Assembly (NCBI GenBank): GCA_948099385.1
Contig: CANUEZ040000167.1
Coordinates: 3,819,001 to 3,883,000, forward strand
Direction: 5' to 3'
DNA: 64,000 nt
DNA from: Fasciola hepatica
Lineage: Eukaryota > Platyhelminthes > Trematoda > Plagiorchiida > Fasciolidae
The position numbers and the translations under genes are program-made. Shown here piece after piece: positions 11,669-23,867 of the stretch; position 1 is the stretch's first letter, and each line of letters starts with the position of its first letter. The notes beneath the pieces were generated by a model, which saw only the letters and a program-made list of their open reading frames with translations, ran no database searches and was not told the origin of the DNA.

Positions 11669-11975
11669 AGTGATCCATCACTGGAGTCGATCGCTGAGCG
11701 GGAAGCTCGTTGTTACCATTCAAAAGACAGTGACGAAAGAGTGCTTTATCATGTAGTGTAGATATTCAACAAACCAGTGAGATCCGGCCCAGATAGCCTT
11801 GTTGTTAAGTGTTCAATTCACAACCATTCACCCCGGGTTCGAGTCCCCGTGGGGGCTCGGTGGATGTGCACTGCTGATGATTTCTAACAAGGATGAAATA
11901 GTTGGGCAGTGCCTCCATGGTTTTCAGTGATGAGTTGAGCATTGAAGCAGCATGATGAATCATATCATACGATTC
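11669..11975 (+). mobile_element. Hammerhead-bearing tRNA-derived element, plus copy
   Basis: An A-box-like TAGCCTTGTTG (11794-11804) and a canonical pol III B box GGTTCGAGTCC (11836-11846) sit at tRNA spacing. They are followed by GGGGCTCGGTGG, the hammerhead region (11868-11912) and a tail with CATGATGAATCAT. The 11669-11940 part is almost identical to the reverse complement of 11260-11531. It resembles the Smα elements of Schistosoma, which combine pol III boxes with a hammerhead. Confidence 0.8.
11868..11912 (+). ncRNA. Type I hammerhead ribozyme, cleavage site mutated
   Basis: GCACTG (11868-11873), CTGATGA (11874-11880), helix II region, GAAA (11895-11898), TAGTTG, GG (11905-11906), CAGTGC (11907-11912). 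The fold is kept, but the expected TA cleavage dinucleotide is GG, as in the inverted partner copy. Confidence 0.55.
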
Positions 11976-13785
11976 TTATCTCTCACTACTCAATTGCTTA
12001 CCGACTTCATAGTCAGCTTATTCAGTACTGACATTTTCAAGAGATTTATACATGAACGAAACCGACGGTACCAACCGAGACCTGGTTCCCGAGGTAAGCT
12101 GAAGTATACAATTAGAAACCATCTACTAGATTTCCATATCATTGAGTGAAACTTCCGTTTAGTACTTCTGGGTGGCTGTCATGGCTGGATGTTATTTAAT
12201 TTGCATACACCTTGTTTGTGCATACTTTTGTTGTAAGGTATGCAGATGACTCATTTCTCTTGCAAACCATTTGGAGTTTCTCTGTTTTTAAAGATTTAAA
12301 ATAAATTTGTCGAATGTTTGAAATTCCTCAACGCAATCTGGTCTCATACTGAGACTTTCTAAATATGAGAGAGCATTTCTTCTCTCCCATCTTCAAATGT
12401 CTTTATAGGCAACTTTTCTGGTAATGTCCGTTCCATCTCTAGAGTCAACTCCATCGAGCATCTATGAATCGCAATGAATAGAAACATCCAGTGGCCGTCA
12501 CACTTTCAACTGTATTCTGGAGAACTGCGATGTTTGTCTTTTAACATCCAGGCGCTCGGAAAATATCAGACCCTGTACCCAGGTCTGTCTATTTATGTCT
12601 CTTCTCCCTATCTTAGGTTGTCGTTTACCTTTAATTTCCCCAAGACTTAGAAATCAAGGACTCAAAATTTCTTTTTACGACACAGTGACAATCAGGCGCA
12701 GTTTTTCAATTTATATTAGGAGCCTAACCTTCAACCTACTGATAATCGCTTTACTTCGTGCCTCGCTTTTTCCACAATATAATTTCACATAACGTACACC
12801 AGTTGCACACATATCAATCTTTCTGCTACTTGTATTGTAACGAAGGTGGCAAGATGGGTGAAATTTGGACTTCAAAACTAGTTAGATTCATGAAACAGGT
12901 ATAGTTGTACTTATAGCCGTTTTTCCAGACCGCGCTGCATTAATATTGATCCGCCGGCTGCCTGAGTATTCAGGCTGTTTTTCGGTCATTTGTCTGTGGC
13001 CATTAGCTCGTTTCTGTTGCTCATCATTTCTGTTCGACTGGTCCGATTGTTCGGGTCAACGGCTTGATCGGCAGCCCCTTACATGGGATGTCTTGATGTT
13101 TGCCTGAGACCCCGCTGCTTCTCATCTGCTAGTCTATGTGCCTCTTGTTATCTGCTTCGAGATGCCTTCGACATATTCTCCGTCTGTTCTTTGGTCTGGG
13201 GCTCTTGATCGGATGGCCCATATGTTTGATATTCTTGTCATTCCGTTGCTTCAGCCTTCCCCGCTACAGTACGCATCACCTTATCGTATTGCCGTTGATA
13301 AAAATTCTCCGGTACCGTTACTGGTTCGCATATCGATGAACAAAACGAGAGTAGTGATCAAGTTGCGCAATAATCTCTGGACGTAAAATTCAGTTTCCCA
13401 ATTTATTTTATAAATTCTACGGAATTCGAACGAGACAGTTTTTTTGAAATAATATTCCATGGTTAAAATGTTTGCACGCAAGCTTGCAAAAGTCATCCGA
13501 ATAAGAAATAAGAACACAGGGTTGACATGATGCACTTTGATCAACTTGTCTCTTCTAACTGATCTCAAACTCACAGATTAAGACACCGTTATTTCAGCTG
13601 CTTGGGCTTGGAATTTTGATCAGCTAGCTGCAATAATGTTTTGCAGTTTTGACGACTACTTTCCTCCACTCACTTGATACACGACGGTAGCAAAGTCACT
13701 GAACTTATGAAAACTATCAATCCGAGCTGCGCACCCCAACCATCAAAACCAATACTTCTGAGATTATCTAAATGCTAAAACTCAC
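11976..13785. other. Intronic sequence; pyrimidine-rich stretch at about 12.9-13.35 kb
   Basis: No repeat or gene was recognised. The 12.9-13.35 kb part is unusually T/C-rich on plus, giving overlapping open frames of 67 and 82 codons (13136-13339, 13138-13386) that look compositional. No family motif is visible in them or in the opposite strand. Confidence 0.4.
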
Positions 13786-13895
13786 TAACCCCGTCGGGAT
13801 TTGAATTCACACATGGTTTCCACTTTGGCTAACGTACCGCGGGTGCTGTACCAGCTGAGCTACAAGGCCATACCGGAGAGCTTCGAACTGTTTGC
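13786..13895 (-). mobile_element. tRNA-derived SINE, family B, well-preserved boxes
   Basis: On minus, GGCCTTGTAGCTCAGCTGG is a near-canonical tRNA 5' half with A box. GAATTCAAATCCCGACGGGG gives a recognisable T-arm/B box. The anticodon region is too long for a cloverleaf and the acceptor ends do not pair. The leader before it resembles that of the 4.5-kb copy. Confidence 0.6.
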
Positions 13896-14119
13896 AAATA
13901 GATTATATTTACTCATCAAAGTCGCAATTGCACACGACATCCGCCACAGTAAACTGTTTTAATTTTAATACCTACGGCAGGATTTCCTCAGGAATCAACC
14001 AGTATCTACCAATTAGTGGAGTGATAAAAATCTGAAAAGAGAATGCTCGTCGGTAGATGTGGCCGAATATTTCGTTTGAAGATTTGAGAGAATTCTAAAT
14101 CGGGACCAAAAGCATCTAT

Positions 14120-14745
14120 GGTACGACGTGATAGTGCAGTGCTTTGGAGTAGATCACCATATCCATACCCTCTGATGTAAGTGTTAGTGCCTGTTCACAA
14201 GCTGACCGACCCTCATCTCATCGGATTTTCATTCTTTCCGTGTCTTGGTAGATCGCATGCTTGCAACCTCCACGGAAGATCGCTGTATCCAGCACACTTT
14301 TGACGACCCTCGCAGATTCTCTGTACTGTTTATTAGTCGCCGATGACGTGGAGGTGTTTTGAACGGCCCTTGTTGTCTTCGTCATTGTGTCGATTCAGCC
14401 ATTCATATTTCCTATATTTGGCCAAGCGGGCAGGATATGTGCTGATTGTGCCTCTCCAAAGGCCCAATCGTTTGTGTACTCCTTGAGTCGCACGAGCATG
14501 GAACTCTGAGGAAATGGCTCTTTCGTTGGGAACGAAGTGCAGCGTATTAGGGTAGACGACCATATCCACTCTATCTGATGTAAGTGTTGGTGTCTGTTTA
14601 TGAGTTCACTGACCTCCGGCTCAGCTGGATTTCATACCTTTTATGACTTTGCAAAGCAAGCACTTGGAAACCCCAACTGAAGAGAACTGCATCTAGTATA
14701 CATTCAATGATCTTTCCAGTCTCTGTATTCGAGTGTCGAACCACT
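14120..14745. repeat. Diverged direct repeat, period about 400 bp
   Basis: The segment from about 14120 to 14340 and that from about 14530 to 14745 align throughout: GTAGATCACCATATCC / GTAGACGACCATATCC, TCTGATGTAAGTGTTAGTG / TCTGATGTAAGTGTTGGTG, and similar ends. The offset is about 402 bases. The intervening 14345-14530 is not repeated here. Neither unit resembles the hammerhead family. A short minus frame in unit 1 lacks any recognised motif. Confidence 0.65.
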
Positions 14746-16470
14746 ATCACTGTTCATTGCCGGTTTGTCTAAAAGATACGAAGTACTGGTAATTCGTATT
14801 TTAGAAACCAAAATACATTCTTACGCTAAGTGAAGTTAAATTGTATGCCGTCATATTGTGATATATCGTAGCAACAGTTTTGATGCAAATTTGATGGCGC
14901 CGACTCAATAAGAATATTTCCGGGAAATGTAAGTCAGAGGTATTATTGTTGTAACTGCACCCACCGCAGATTACAATGATCGTTTTGTGAGATATTTTAG
15001 GGACGTTCACATATTACTTACTGGCAGAACATCTTCAAGCGAAACTGTCCATAACGTACAATGACTTCAAAATAAGACTTCTGTCTTTCATAACTGAGGA
15101 GTCTCTAAAAATCTGCACCGAAGTGAGACTATCTTGACGATCATTTTAGAAAATGTACAAATGGACTGCCATTTGGACAGAAAAGGGAAAATCTCTAAAC
15201 GGACCAAGCAGGACGACAGTCGTAGTCAAAACTGGGCGTCTGCCATTTAGATTAAACTGTTATTTTCGTTAGGCAAGTGTCGACATTGTAGATAAGCAAC
15301 TACGGCATCCACGCACTTACACATCAACGGATGTGAGCAGGGGAGTAGCACCTACATCCATACTACGCGTCCGACATGAATGCTATCTTTGATTTTTCGG
15401 GCACTGAAGATGACATATAGGTGTTTTTCCTCGGAAACGATTAGTCTAATGAGTTTCGGTTAGCGGGAGTTACCATAGGAACAATCTCCGTATGTGTATG
15501 TGCACCCGTAACCGACAGGAAATCTGGAAACCAATTTGATAATTGATTATCCATTAACCTGGACAGATGGGGCGGAGGCATGCGACTGCTGTACAGGGTG
15601 AACGAAAACTAACGAATATCCAGCGTCCTACTAATCTCTGTAAGTTGAGTCTATGCTTCTACATATTTTTCACCAGCAGGCTAAATCTACTCATTCGGAA
15701 CAAGTCGGTCACTCAGTTTTGGGGACAAAAATACTTCTCGATGTACTGCATCAGCCGTAGTGGTTGAATCATAAAAGTAGTATTTGCTTTGGTTTTTGTT
15801 AGTGCTTTTACGTAATGAAGCTTAAAAGCGGAGTCTTTTACACTATGCTGTCTTCTTACGAGTTCTCAACATCTGACGCTATCTGTGCAAGTTTTATCAG
15901 GATGCAAATTTACACCGGGCAGCTGATACAAAAATAAAATTTTTTTAAGAAAAACTACCAGACTTATTGGGTGATACTTTCCAAAACTGTTTGATATGAA
16001 TCAGTTAAGTTAGTTTGTTTTTTTCTGTTCAGTCATCCAGCCCGTTGTTGATGGAAAGAGGCAGTTAGAACGGAGCCGATCGTAACACTACTACTGGACA
16101 ATAAAATTCTTCAAAGAAAGGTGTATAGGAATCTTCATTCAGAACAGTTCTCGGTAGGCTGTTAGCTCACATCAAGAAATGAAGAAAATGAATGAAATTA
16201 AAATCCTATTTGGTATCTTACATGGGAACGATTCTTGTCCGACCGGAATACTTTCGATGGATGCAATAAAAAGCGGATCCGATTTTCCAAATTTCGTTTT
16301 TTTTGTTCAATCTTGTTTCGTCTTTGTTCTCATTACGAATGAAAGCTTATCCAAGAATTTGAGATTTTGTTATCGACCGTTCGTTAATTTGCATCTGCTA
16401 GCTGACTATGCGTAGCAAGCATCGGTTTACTGTCTTATTTACTCCTTGTTACCAGTTAGTAGTACGATAT
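14746..16470. other. Intronic sequence, nothing recognised
   Basis: AT-rich in parts (15930-16030) with short chance frames. No repeat or coding motif was found. Confidence 0.45.
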
Positions 16471-16605
16471 TTCTGGAAGGGGGTCGCGACCAATTAAATG
16501 CTGCCGGGTGAGAAATTGATCGGCAATAGCTTAAGGACTCGAACCCAGGACAGAAAGCTCGCATGCCCTACATGATGTAAGTCTGACCACTGCCGGTTAT
16601 TCACA
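16471..16605 (-). mobile_element. tRNA-derived SINE, family C
   Basis: On minus, a tRNA-like head with an A-box-like GTGGTCAGACTTACATC and a perfect B box GGTTCGAGTCC is followed by a body ending in ATTGGTCGCGACCCCCTTC. The same head-body-end order recurs at 18.1 and 25.3 kb. Confidence 0.6.
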
Positions 16606-17334
16606 AACTGCTATCATGATGTGATAACCGGTGCTTACCTTCTTCCACATTCGGTTTGAATCAAACCCCGTACCTTTCTTTGTCGCTGTGTTTCATTAGG
16701 TGTTTAAACTAAATTAAACACGAAGAACTAAGACGCAATATATGCCTGACTTAGTTCTGACTGTCGGTAAGCAGGTAGCAAGTCTCGGATCCAGATTAAT
16801 TCTTTTTCTACGAGATTACTTTTGCAACTATTTAACTGGTACGTTGATCCAAAAATAAGAGTCTGATTCACGCCGGATATATACTATATTCCTCCTCAGT
16901 AGTGAATGAAGGAAATATTCTGTCATACACAAACATTATTAGCAGCATAAATGCTCAGGTTACCAACTGTACAAAAAGAATACGTTTTACCTATGATACG
17001 CAACTTCAGTATTGCTCCATTCCGACCATGACGTATTTTCACGAGTTGGAAATCTGTGAAATAAGTTTTGATTCAGGCAAAATTGCAAAACCGTCAAATT
17101 TGGTTCTATTTAAAAAGGATACTCGTATGAGGAGACATACTGCCCCTGAATATCTGTATGTTTTTGACTGATAGACGCATAGTTTAGATAGTGAAAATTA
17201 GCTGACAATGTAAATGATGCACAGTGGACCTTGTCTAATAAACAGGAGTACAAATATTTCCAGTGTACACGATGCACAAAGTTATTGAAAGCCTATAGAA
17301 CTTAGAACACCGATACTAAAGGGAACTTGAAAAG

Positions 17335-17425
17335 GCCGCAGTTAGTCGGCCGTCACAGTCATTAACGGACACTGGAAACGTGGTTTCGAGTCCCTCAGTC
17401 ACGGTTGTCTAGTGTGCAGGACACC
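17335..17425 (+). repeat. tRNA-like segment, probable SINE head
   Basis: GTTTCGAGTCCC (17384-17394) is a B-box match with an A-box-like CAGTCATTAACGG about 30 bases upstream. An open frame of 95 codons follows on plus (17455-17742) with no recognised motif; it may be the SINE body or chance. Confidence 0.35.
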
Positions 17426-18031
17426 GTCATTCACTATCCAGAGGTAGATAGAGTTTGCTGGTCTCCCAGTTGGGCACCTCCACGCTCATTTTACACGATA
17501 TATGCAAAACAGTTCGCTGTGCTCAACGTTTTATTACAACTGAAAATTCATTGCATCAGCGCAACACAGTGCAACAGCTAGCGTGGACGCGCCGAAATGC
17601 GATCCGTTTCCAAAGTAACGAAACTGCCTCAGAACTGCCCAGTGAAATAACGTCCTCAGACGTGCCGTACGAGATGAGCCGTTGTGAACAAAAAGAGGAG
17701 AGATGGGCAAATACCCCAAATGTACTGGGGGGAGGTGCCTAATGTTTACAGCGTTTGTAAATTAGACGTCTTTCTTCAGGCAAGCAAATTATTCATGAAA
17801 CCAGATTGTTGGTGGATTAGTGAGCTAAATTTGGAAATCAAGTGGGTGCGAGCAGCAAAGGTAATTCACAAGCCATACACCTGAACCGTTTACCAAACTA
17901 TTTAACAGCTGGTGTGAGATAGTGCGCTAATAATTAACTCTGATCTTTGAAGTCGTTGAAATAATGACAAACATTAAATTTTAGGTGTCTTTTATATTTC
18001 CATTTCTATTATGTATTAAATTAAAGCAATT

Positions 18032-18155
18032 CAAGAAGGGGGTCGAGACCAATGAAAGAATGCCAAGTGGGAAAGTGATGGGCTTTGTCGGGAACCGAAC
18101 CCCGGGACAATGTTGTTTAAAGTCCTCGGTGATAATCGCTTGAGGTTGGCCAGTA
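18032..18155 (-). mobile_element. tRNA-derived SINE, family C
   Basis: On minus, a B-box-like GGGTTCGGTTCCCG follows a decayed A-box region. The body ends in CATTGGTCTCGACCCCCTTC, matching the 16.5-kb copy. Confidence 0.55.
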
Positions 18156-19519
18156 CAAATAAATGCTTATAAATGAATTGAAATATTCGTATTATTTGCA
18201 GATGACACAAGCAAGCACTAATGTTTTCAAGAGAGGTGAACTGAGAGCCAAATTAGGTGTCGATTCGAACATTAGATCCCGAAGATAACTAGAGATCAGT
18301 AGAAAACTAAAATCCTTATCACTAAATCTAAAATTCTGATAACAATGACCAGTCAGCGTGGTCAGATTGGTATCCTCACCTATATTGACAAATTACGTGC
18401 ATTGAAAGAATCCGTCACTTTCAGGGAGACTAATTCAGAAATGGTGCCTTGAAATCATTTGTTAACAAATTCATGGAGACATCCAACATTACAAAATAAA
18501 CTGCCATATATTCTGCACTCTATTCAAGCGGTTTATTTCTTTCAAGCCCCTGGTGGTTCGCAGATGTTTTACTCGGTTTCTAAGCTTATCAGTTTTTGAC
18601 AGAGAACGAAAATGATCATTTGGGTCTGTCTGTGGAGCCGTGTTCTTAATTAAATGTATCAGTCAGGTTTTGTAGCCTAACATCAACGAAGATCGAAACA
18701 TTTTTCAGAATGTTTTAGTGCCGAAAACAGTGTTGGTAAAGCAGATCATCGTTAGCCGACTTTTCGATTACCTTGATTAACCTTTTTAAAGCCAGGTGGT
18801 TTTATTTGATTTTGAAATTTGTCTTGAAAAAGATTACCCATGCTAACCGACGAGGCTGTAATTTTGACGTTAAAAGATGGCCCATCGCATCTCGAAGACA
18901 CCCGGAATCTCGTTCAGTCTTGATATGCTGAGTCCTAGAACAGTCGGTCTTCCCATCTGGTCAGTAAGTGAAGGTATAGGATGGAAGTGATAAGATAAAG
19001 CCATTGTTTGTTTTTCTCAGTATAATGCGTAAAATGTGTTCGTTAGATGTGATAGCCATTAGAATGTTGCGGAAGCATTTATTGGTCAACGTCTAGGCGA
19101 ACATGTTGATAAACTGTCTCCATCAGCATACAGAGTTATGTGCCTGTTGTTCAGGAAAACCAAGAGTTTCTTCAAAGTACCAAGTCTAATAAAACGAAGC
19201 TTACTGGTTATAGGTTATCGCTTGGCATGTGGTCGATAAGATTGGGCTTCCTTGCGGCCTAATAGCTCATTTGCAGGATAAACGATCTGGGTGCATTCGA
19301 AAACAACCATCGAACCAAGCAAGGGTTTATCCCACCTGTGCTTGTTTCCCACACCTAGAGCTGAACTGACAGACTACGTGAGTGCCTTTCAGGTTGGAAC
19401 AAATAGCTTGAAGATCATCCTTTTATTGACCCTTTTTATTTGCAACTATGCTCTTATTTCTGTGTTTTGGCGGGCAACTAAACTGAAGTGATTGAATGTA
19501 CTGTCAGTGGTACTCTAGC
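18156..19519. other. Intronic sequence, nothing recognised
   Basis: Short frames only; no motif or repeat was identified. Confidence 0.45.
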
Positions 19520-19878
19520 TCTGTAGGTTATCCATAGAGGAATGCCTTCATTTTAATTAGTCCTCAACACAGAAGTCATCCGTCAGAAGAGTTGATGGCT
19601 ATGCGGAAAACGGGCTTTTATCTTTCATAGTCAGTGATAGAAGAGCACCGTATCATGTAGCGTATATGTCCAAAAAGCAGTTAAGAGCCCTCCCGGATAA
19701 ACTGGTGGTTACGTGTTTGGCTCACAGCCGTTCGCTACAGATTCGATCCTCAGTGGGACCCTGGTGGATGTGCACTGCTGATGATTGCTATTAGGGATGA
19801 AACAGATGTACTTCACTTCCATGGTTTTCAGTGATGACTCGGGCTCTGGTACTTCAAATCTAACCTCTTTCTACTGAT
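19520..19878 (+). mobile_element. Hammerhead-bearing tRNA-derived element, full-length diverged copy
   Basis: It aligns end to end with the 11-kb unit: start AGAGGAATGCCTTCA, the ATCATGTAGCGTATAT segment, a tRNA-like middle with B-box relic GATTCGATCCTC, then GGTGGATGTGCACTG and the hammerhead region (19772-19816) with CTGATGA (19778-19784) and GAAAC. It ends with CCATGGTTTTCAGTGATGA and an AAATCTAACCTC-type tail. The 3' strand of stem I is CTTCAC instead of CAGTGC, so the fold is broken. Confidence 0.75.
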
Positions 19879-22764
19879 ATTTTTTTAGTGTTATTGTTGT
19901 TGTTCGTAGATCAGGTTGGCGGTGATTTTAATGTGCCTCTGATGACTCGACTTATGGTTTAGATGGCGAAAGTTTGATTATCGAGCATGCGCACTGATGA
20001 CGCCCCTTCCGTCATTAGTACAACGCTTGCGAGCTCCGATGTCGGGAGCTTATACAAATCATCATATGAATGATCGCCTTTTAGGAGCAACACTTCTACG
20101 ACTTGCTCTTTCTCGGTCAGATCAACAAGTAAAATCGGATAACCTTACTCCTGTTGAGGCATGACCATGGTAATTCAGTATTCCATTTATTTGAGGGTCT
20201 TAGCTATGAACTCCTTTTTTCCGCAGCCCATCTCGGGGGACTGACAGGTAAAGTATGTGAGAAAGTGAGAAGACATTTGATGCTTTAGATATAAAGATAT
20301 CTTCAGCGTAGTGCTGAGCAGTTATATTCCATAGGAAGATTAATTCTGGATCCAAATTTCATAATCGTGAAGGGCTAGCAGTAGTGCTTGACTAATGACG
20401 TAAACAGTTGTCAAGGCGACACCATTTGATATCATTTGATCAGAGTAGTTTTTCCACTGTCAAGATTACATAGAAATAAGAGTTAATTTTACAGTTCACT
20501 ATGGAGCACTTAATTGTGTGGAAGATGTAATGGAATCAAAGTCGTCCACAAAGTTGTTAGTAGTCGTGATTAGCCGACTCTCAAGGTCACTCGACTTATG
20601 AGCCGTGTGTGCTAAATTTTGTGGTTCACGTCTACGGCATCGCGACTGAAAAACTGTACACAGTAAGCAGTGAGCAAATTAGAGAGAAAAATGTGTTCAG
20701 TCGTTAACACACTTCTAGTAATGCAATACTCAAATGAAATGTGAATTTCAATGGCAATATAGTGGACTAAATTTTGAGTGCACACAAAAACGGTGGTATT
20801 CAAGCGAGATTGTCTCTTCAGAATTCGCGCAATCGATGAAGGATCTAAAATACTGAACTAGTAGTCCGTAAAGTTTACAATTCAGTGAAAGGGAAGATGT
20901 CATGAACAGAGATTTAAAAATGAATCCAGTGGTAAAGGTCTTGTCAGTCTTTGAAGCTAGTTCGTTAGGTAAATATTCTCCTAATGCTCAAACATGTAAA
21001 GCCTAGGAATTCAAGTTAAGGTATAGGTCTGACTCTCCTTATCGGTTGCAGGAATTGTCGAAACTTACGTATACGGTCGTCAGGGAAGTGCGTTTCATTC
21101 TCGTACATGACACCATTAGAGCAGAACTACATATTTTTTTTAAATTCCTCCTGACTGGCAAGTAGCGAAGAGGTCTTAAAACAATAACTCTTGGGATCTG
21201 CTTTTATGTGGTGAGAAAATGCTCCAGATTTAGAAAAAGACCTTTTCGCCATTTGCAGTTGGCTGCACCTATGGAGGAACATGAGCCTCTGAGGAAAGTG
21301 AAACAGAAATTACTTTCAATGAAGCAACCCAAACTTTAATAAAAAGCCAAAGTTCATACATATCAGCATTCCGTTCGTCCGCCTTTATTATTTAGGGTTT
21401 TTTAGTCTGTCGACAAAGAGCTCACCACCTTAGTTGTGAAACCATTTTTCCCTCTTACTATCACTTTCTTTTCCAACTTTTGACTTCAAAAACCCCTGTG
21501 GAGGTAGCCCATCGACTTCTATAATCAGAACAGTAGACATGTTTAGGGCTATCAATGAACTTGCACTGATAAAAGGTAATTATATGACCTGGACCTTGAA
21601 CTTGAGCACACTTCCATCGGTCTAAAAGTGAATACCGAACAGATAAATCATGTTGAATGAGTACGTTTACAAACTTTTCGTGAAGTATAGCATGAAGCCT
21701 TATTCCGGGGAACGATTACCTAACCAGATAACCCTTTTTATGGAATCCCGAGAATTGTTCACTTATAGCGATGATGACTTCCCCATTATATCAGAGGCCT
21801 CTAATTAAAGTCCACCAACAAGAGTATCGTAGTTTCATTCCGATCGAAATCCGTGGTTGGTGTGATACTTCACCATTCATTTGGGATACATTTTTGGGGG
21901 AAATTCTTAGGTCAAAAGACTTTTCGGATTCTATCACGGGTTCATCAAATCCTAGAAACTCGTTTGAGAAACTGGCCCATCTCTTAAAGGTGTGCTTTGT
22001 GATTTTAATCACCGGATGAAATCAATAGTGCCTTCCTTTGTTGAGAGATCAATGCAGCTGAAACGATAGTGTCAGAACATACGGGCATAAGTGAATTTAT
22101 GGCAGCCTACTTTAGAAAACCTTTTTTACTGAAGAAATGGTGTCCCTATAAGACGAAGTTGATGTGGTTTGACGGTAAGCCAATTTGTTTTAACCATGTC
22201 CACTGCAGTAGGTAAGAGTGCTGGTCAAGGTTGTGCCCACTGCCCGCCGTTGACTGCAGCTGCGCTAGAGGCTGTAGCTTGTTATCCGCTTCCTATGCCA
22301 TCTTTTCTAGGGTAGCTAGAAAATGTATCTAGATTAGCGTTATTTAGCGCATGAAAATAGACATTACTGTATGAAATATCCATTTTCGTGTACGCTATTC
22401 ACTTCGACTAGCTAAGGCTACACATACAGCAACTTCAGATAAACACTGTTACAGGAGCAATGATAGTTCACTTGAATTTGCTAAGCATGCAGCGGAGTGT
22501 GCCTAATAAGAGTATATTTCGACCGGGTTAGTTTATGGACGATTTACTTGAGCTATAACTCCTATTGCCTAAGGAATTCTCTAAGTCAACACTTTGATTA
22601 CACTCAACGAAAGAGGCATGGTTTTACAGTTTGAAGAAATATAAATTTAGTTTAACAGAAATAGACATATCTCCAGTTCACTTCTTATGAGTATACTGAA
22701 ATTATCGCAAACTTTATGACTCCCAAAATTGGGTGTCAATTATCGCGTTTGTTGTGAACACTCT
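19879..22764. other. Intronic sequence, nothing recognised
   Basis: Only short frames. Bases 21771-22019 are open on both strands (82 and 73 codons) without a recognisable motif. Confidence 0.45.
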
Positions 22765-23040
22765 CTAAAAGTAGCGCTTTTTCGCTCCTGTATGTTTTAT
22801 TCCTACCCAGGTGATATTCGTGGCATTTATAATAATCGCGCCCTTATCTGCCGCAGAGAGTGCGAGTGCCCGCTTATATTCCAAAGCTTTTTTTAGAGCT
22901 AGGTATTTCTGGCACTGTATTTTAAGCTCCGCGTGTGTAAAATCCTCATCTTGCTGCGATGTACTGGGTCTTCGATCTCTGAAATTTGTATCTTTTGGGG
23001 TATTTCTGTTGATGATCCGATAATTGGTGCTTCCGTTCAT
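22765..23040 (-). pseudogene. Probable PLE reverse transcriptase scrap (ADKG block)
   Basis: A 91-codon minus frame contains LKKALEYKRALALS followed by AADKGAIIINATN, which resembles the '(P)ADKGGAIVI' block near the N-terminus of Penelope-like RTs of a type different from the 0-kb copy. No further RT motif follows downstream, so this is a short fragment. The match rests on one block and could be fortuitous. Confidence 0.4.
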
Positions 23041-23779
23041 GTTAAAACATTAAACAAAATCTCCTACAGAAAATCAAAATATTTGAGTCCTTGCAGTTTT
23101 ACCTTGGTCATCTTTACGGTGGTGCCGAATGAAGCCGGTTGTAGTAGAACTTTTCATCACTATCATCATGACATTATAAGTGGCTAACGAAGCGAACCCA
23201 GATGACCTTTAAGCCCAACACTGACGGTGATGCGAACAGGGATTGTCTTTATCAGTAAGTTTGACCGCCATCTTTAAAAAGCACGTTTAAATCCAGATCG
23301 CTGAAACTCCCAATTACGGAATAACTTTTTCTGACTTTAAGATATGGGCATATTCATGAAAAAAATATTGGCCACAAAAGCAACTTCCACCGAGCTACTT
23401 ACTTAGTAAACCTACGAGGTACCAGCTTAGGGTTGTCCATGTGGTCCTTCTTAATTATTTTAGTTGTGTTTCCCTACATTGGTAGTTATTGGCTTACCTT
23501 GCTCAAAACCTTTTGCCTTGGTAACCGATGTCTTGCGCATTCAACTATCCATAGTCAACAAAGAAACAACATACATCAAAGGAAACTTTGCATAAACTAG
23601 GGTCCACTCCCGACGCTCTGATATGCCCTAATTAAGTCACGGAACTCAAAAAATTTACCAAGAAAATTTTTGAGTGCCTTTCAGTCCACTTTACTTTTAG
23701 TAAGGAGACTTCATTTATCACCAAAACGGCTCTTTATCTAAGAGAGTCTTTGGAAAAATAAATCTGTTATCGCTATCAA

Positions 23780-23797
23780 AACAACAACAACAACAGT

Positions 23798-23867
<70 letters not shown>
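23780..23867. repeat. Compound microsatellite (CAA)n then (TAC)n
   Basis: A short CAA run at 23780-23795 is followed by an uninterrupted TAC/ACT run of about 70 bases (23798-23867). Confidence 0.95.

Larger units (their letters stand above)
11260..11940. repeat. Long inverted repeat: 272-bp arms, 137-bp spacer
   Basis: 11260-11531 and 11669-11940 are reverse complements with no gaps and only a handful of mismatches (for example GGGTGAAA against GGATGAAA, and CTCAGTGG against CTCGGTGG), roughly 98% identity by eye. The arms span the tRNA-like and hammerhead parts. Inside an intron transcript this would fold into a long near-perfect duplex. Confidence 0.9.

Noticed and set aside
11783..11858. 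A tRNA gene with B box GGTTCGAGTCC
   Set aside because: It recurs in at least three other copies joined to the same hammerhead and tail, and has no acceptor-stem pairing; it is the head of a repeat element.
13786..13872. A tRNA gene (TAGCTCAGCTGG plus a T-arm-like segment)
   Set aside because: The middle is too long for a cloverleaf, the acceptor ends do not pair, and a related copy with the same leader lies at 4.5 kb, so it is called a SINE.
23780..23867. CRISPR or satellite array
   Set aside because: It is a simple trinucleotide microsatellite without spacers.
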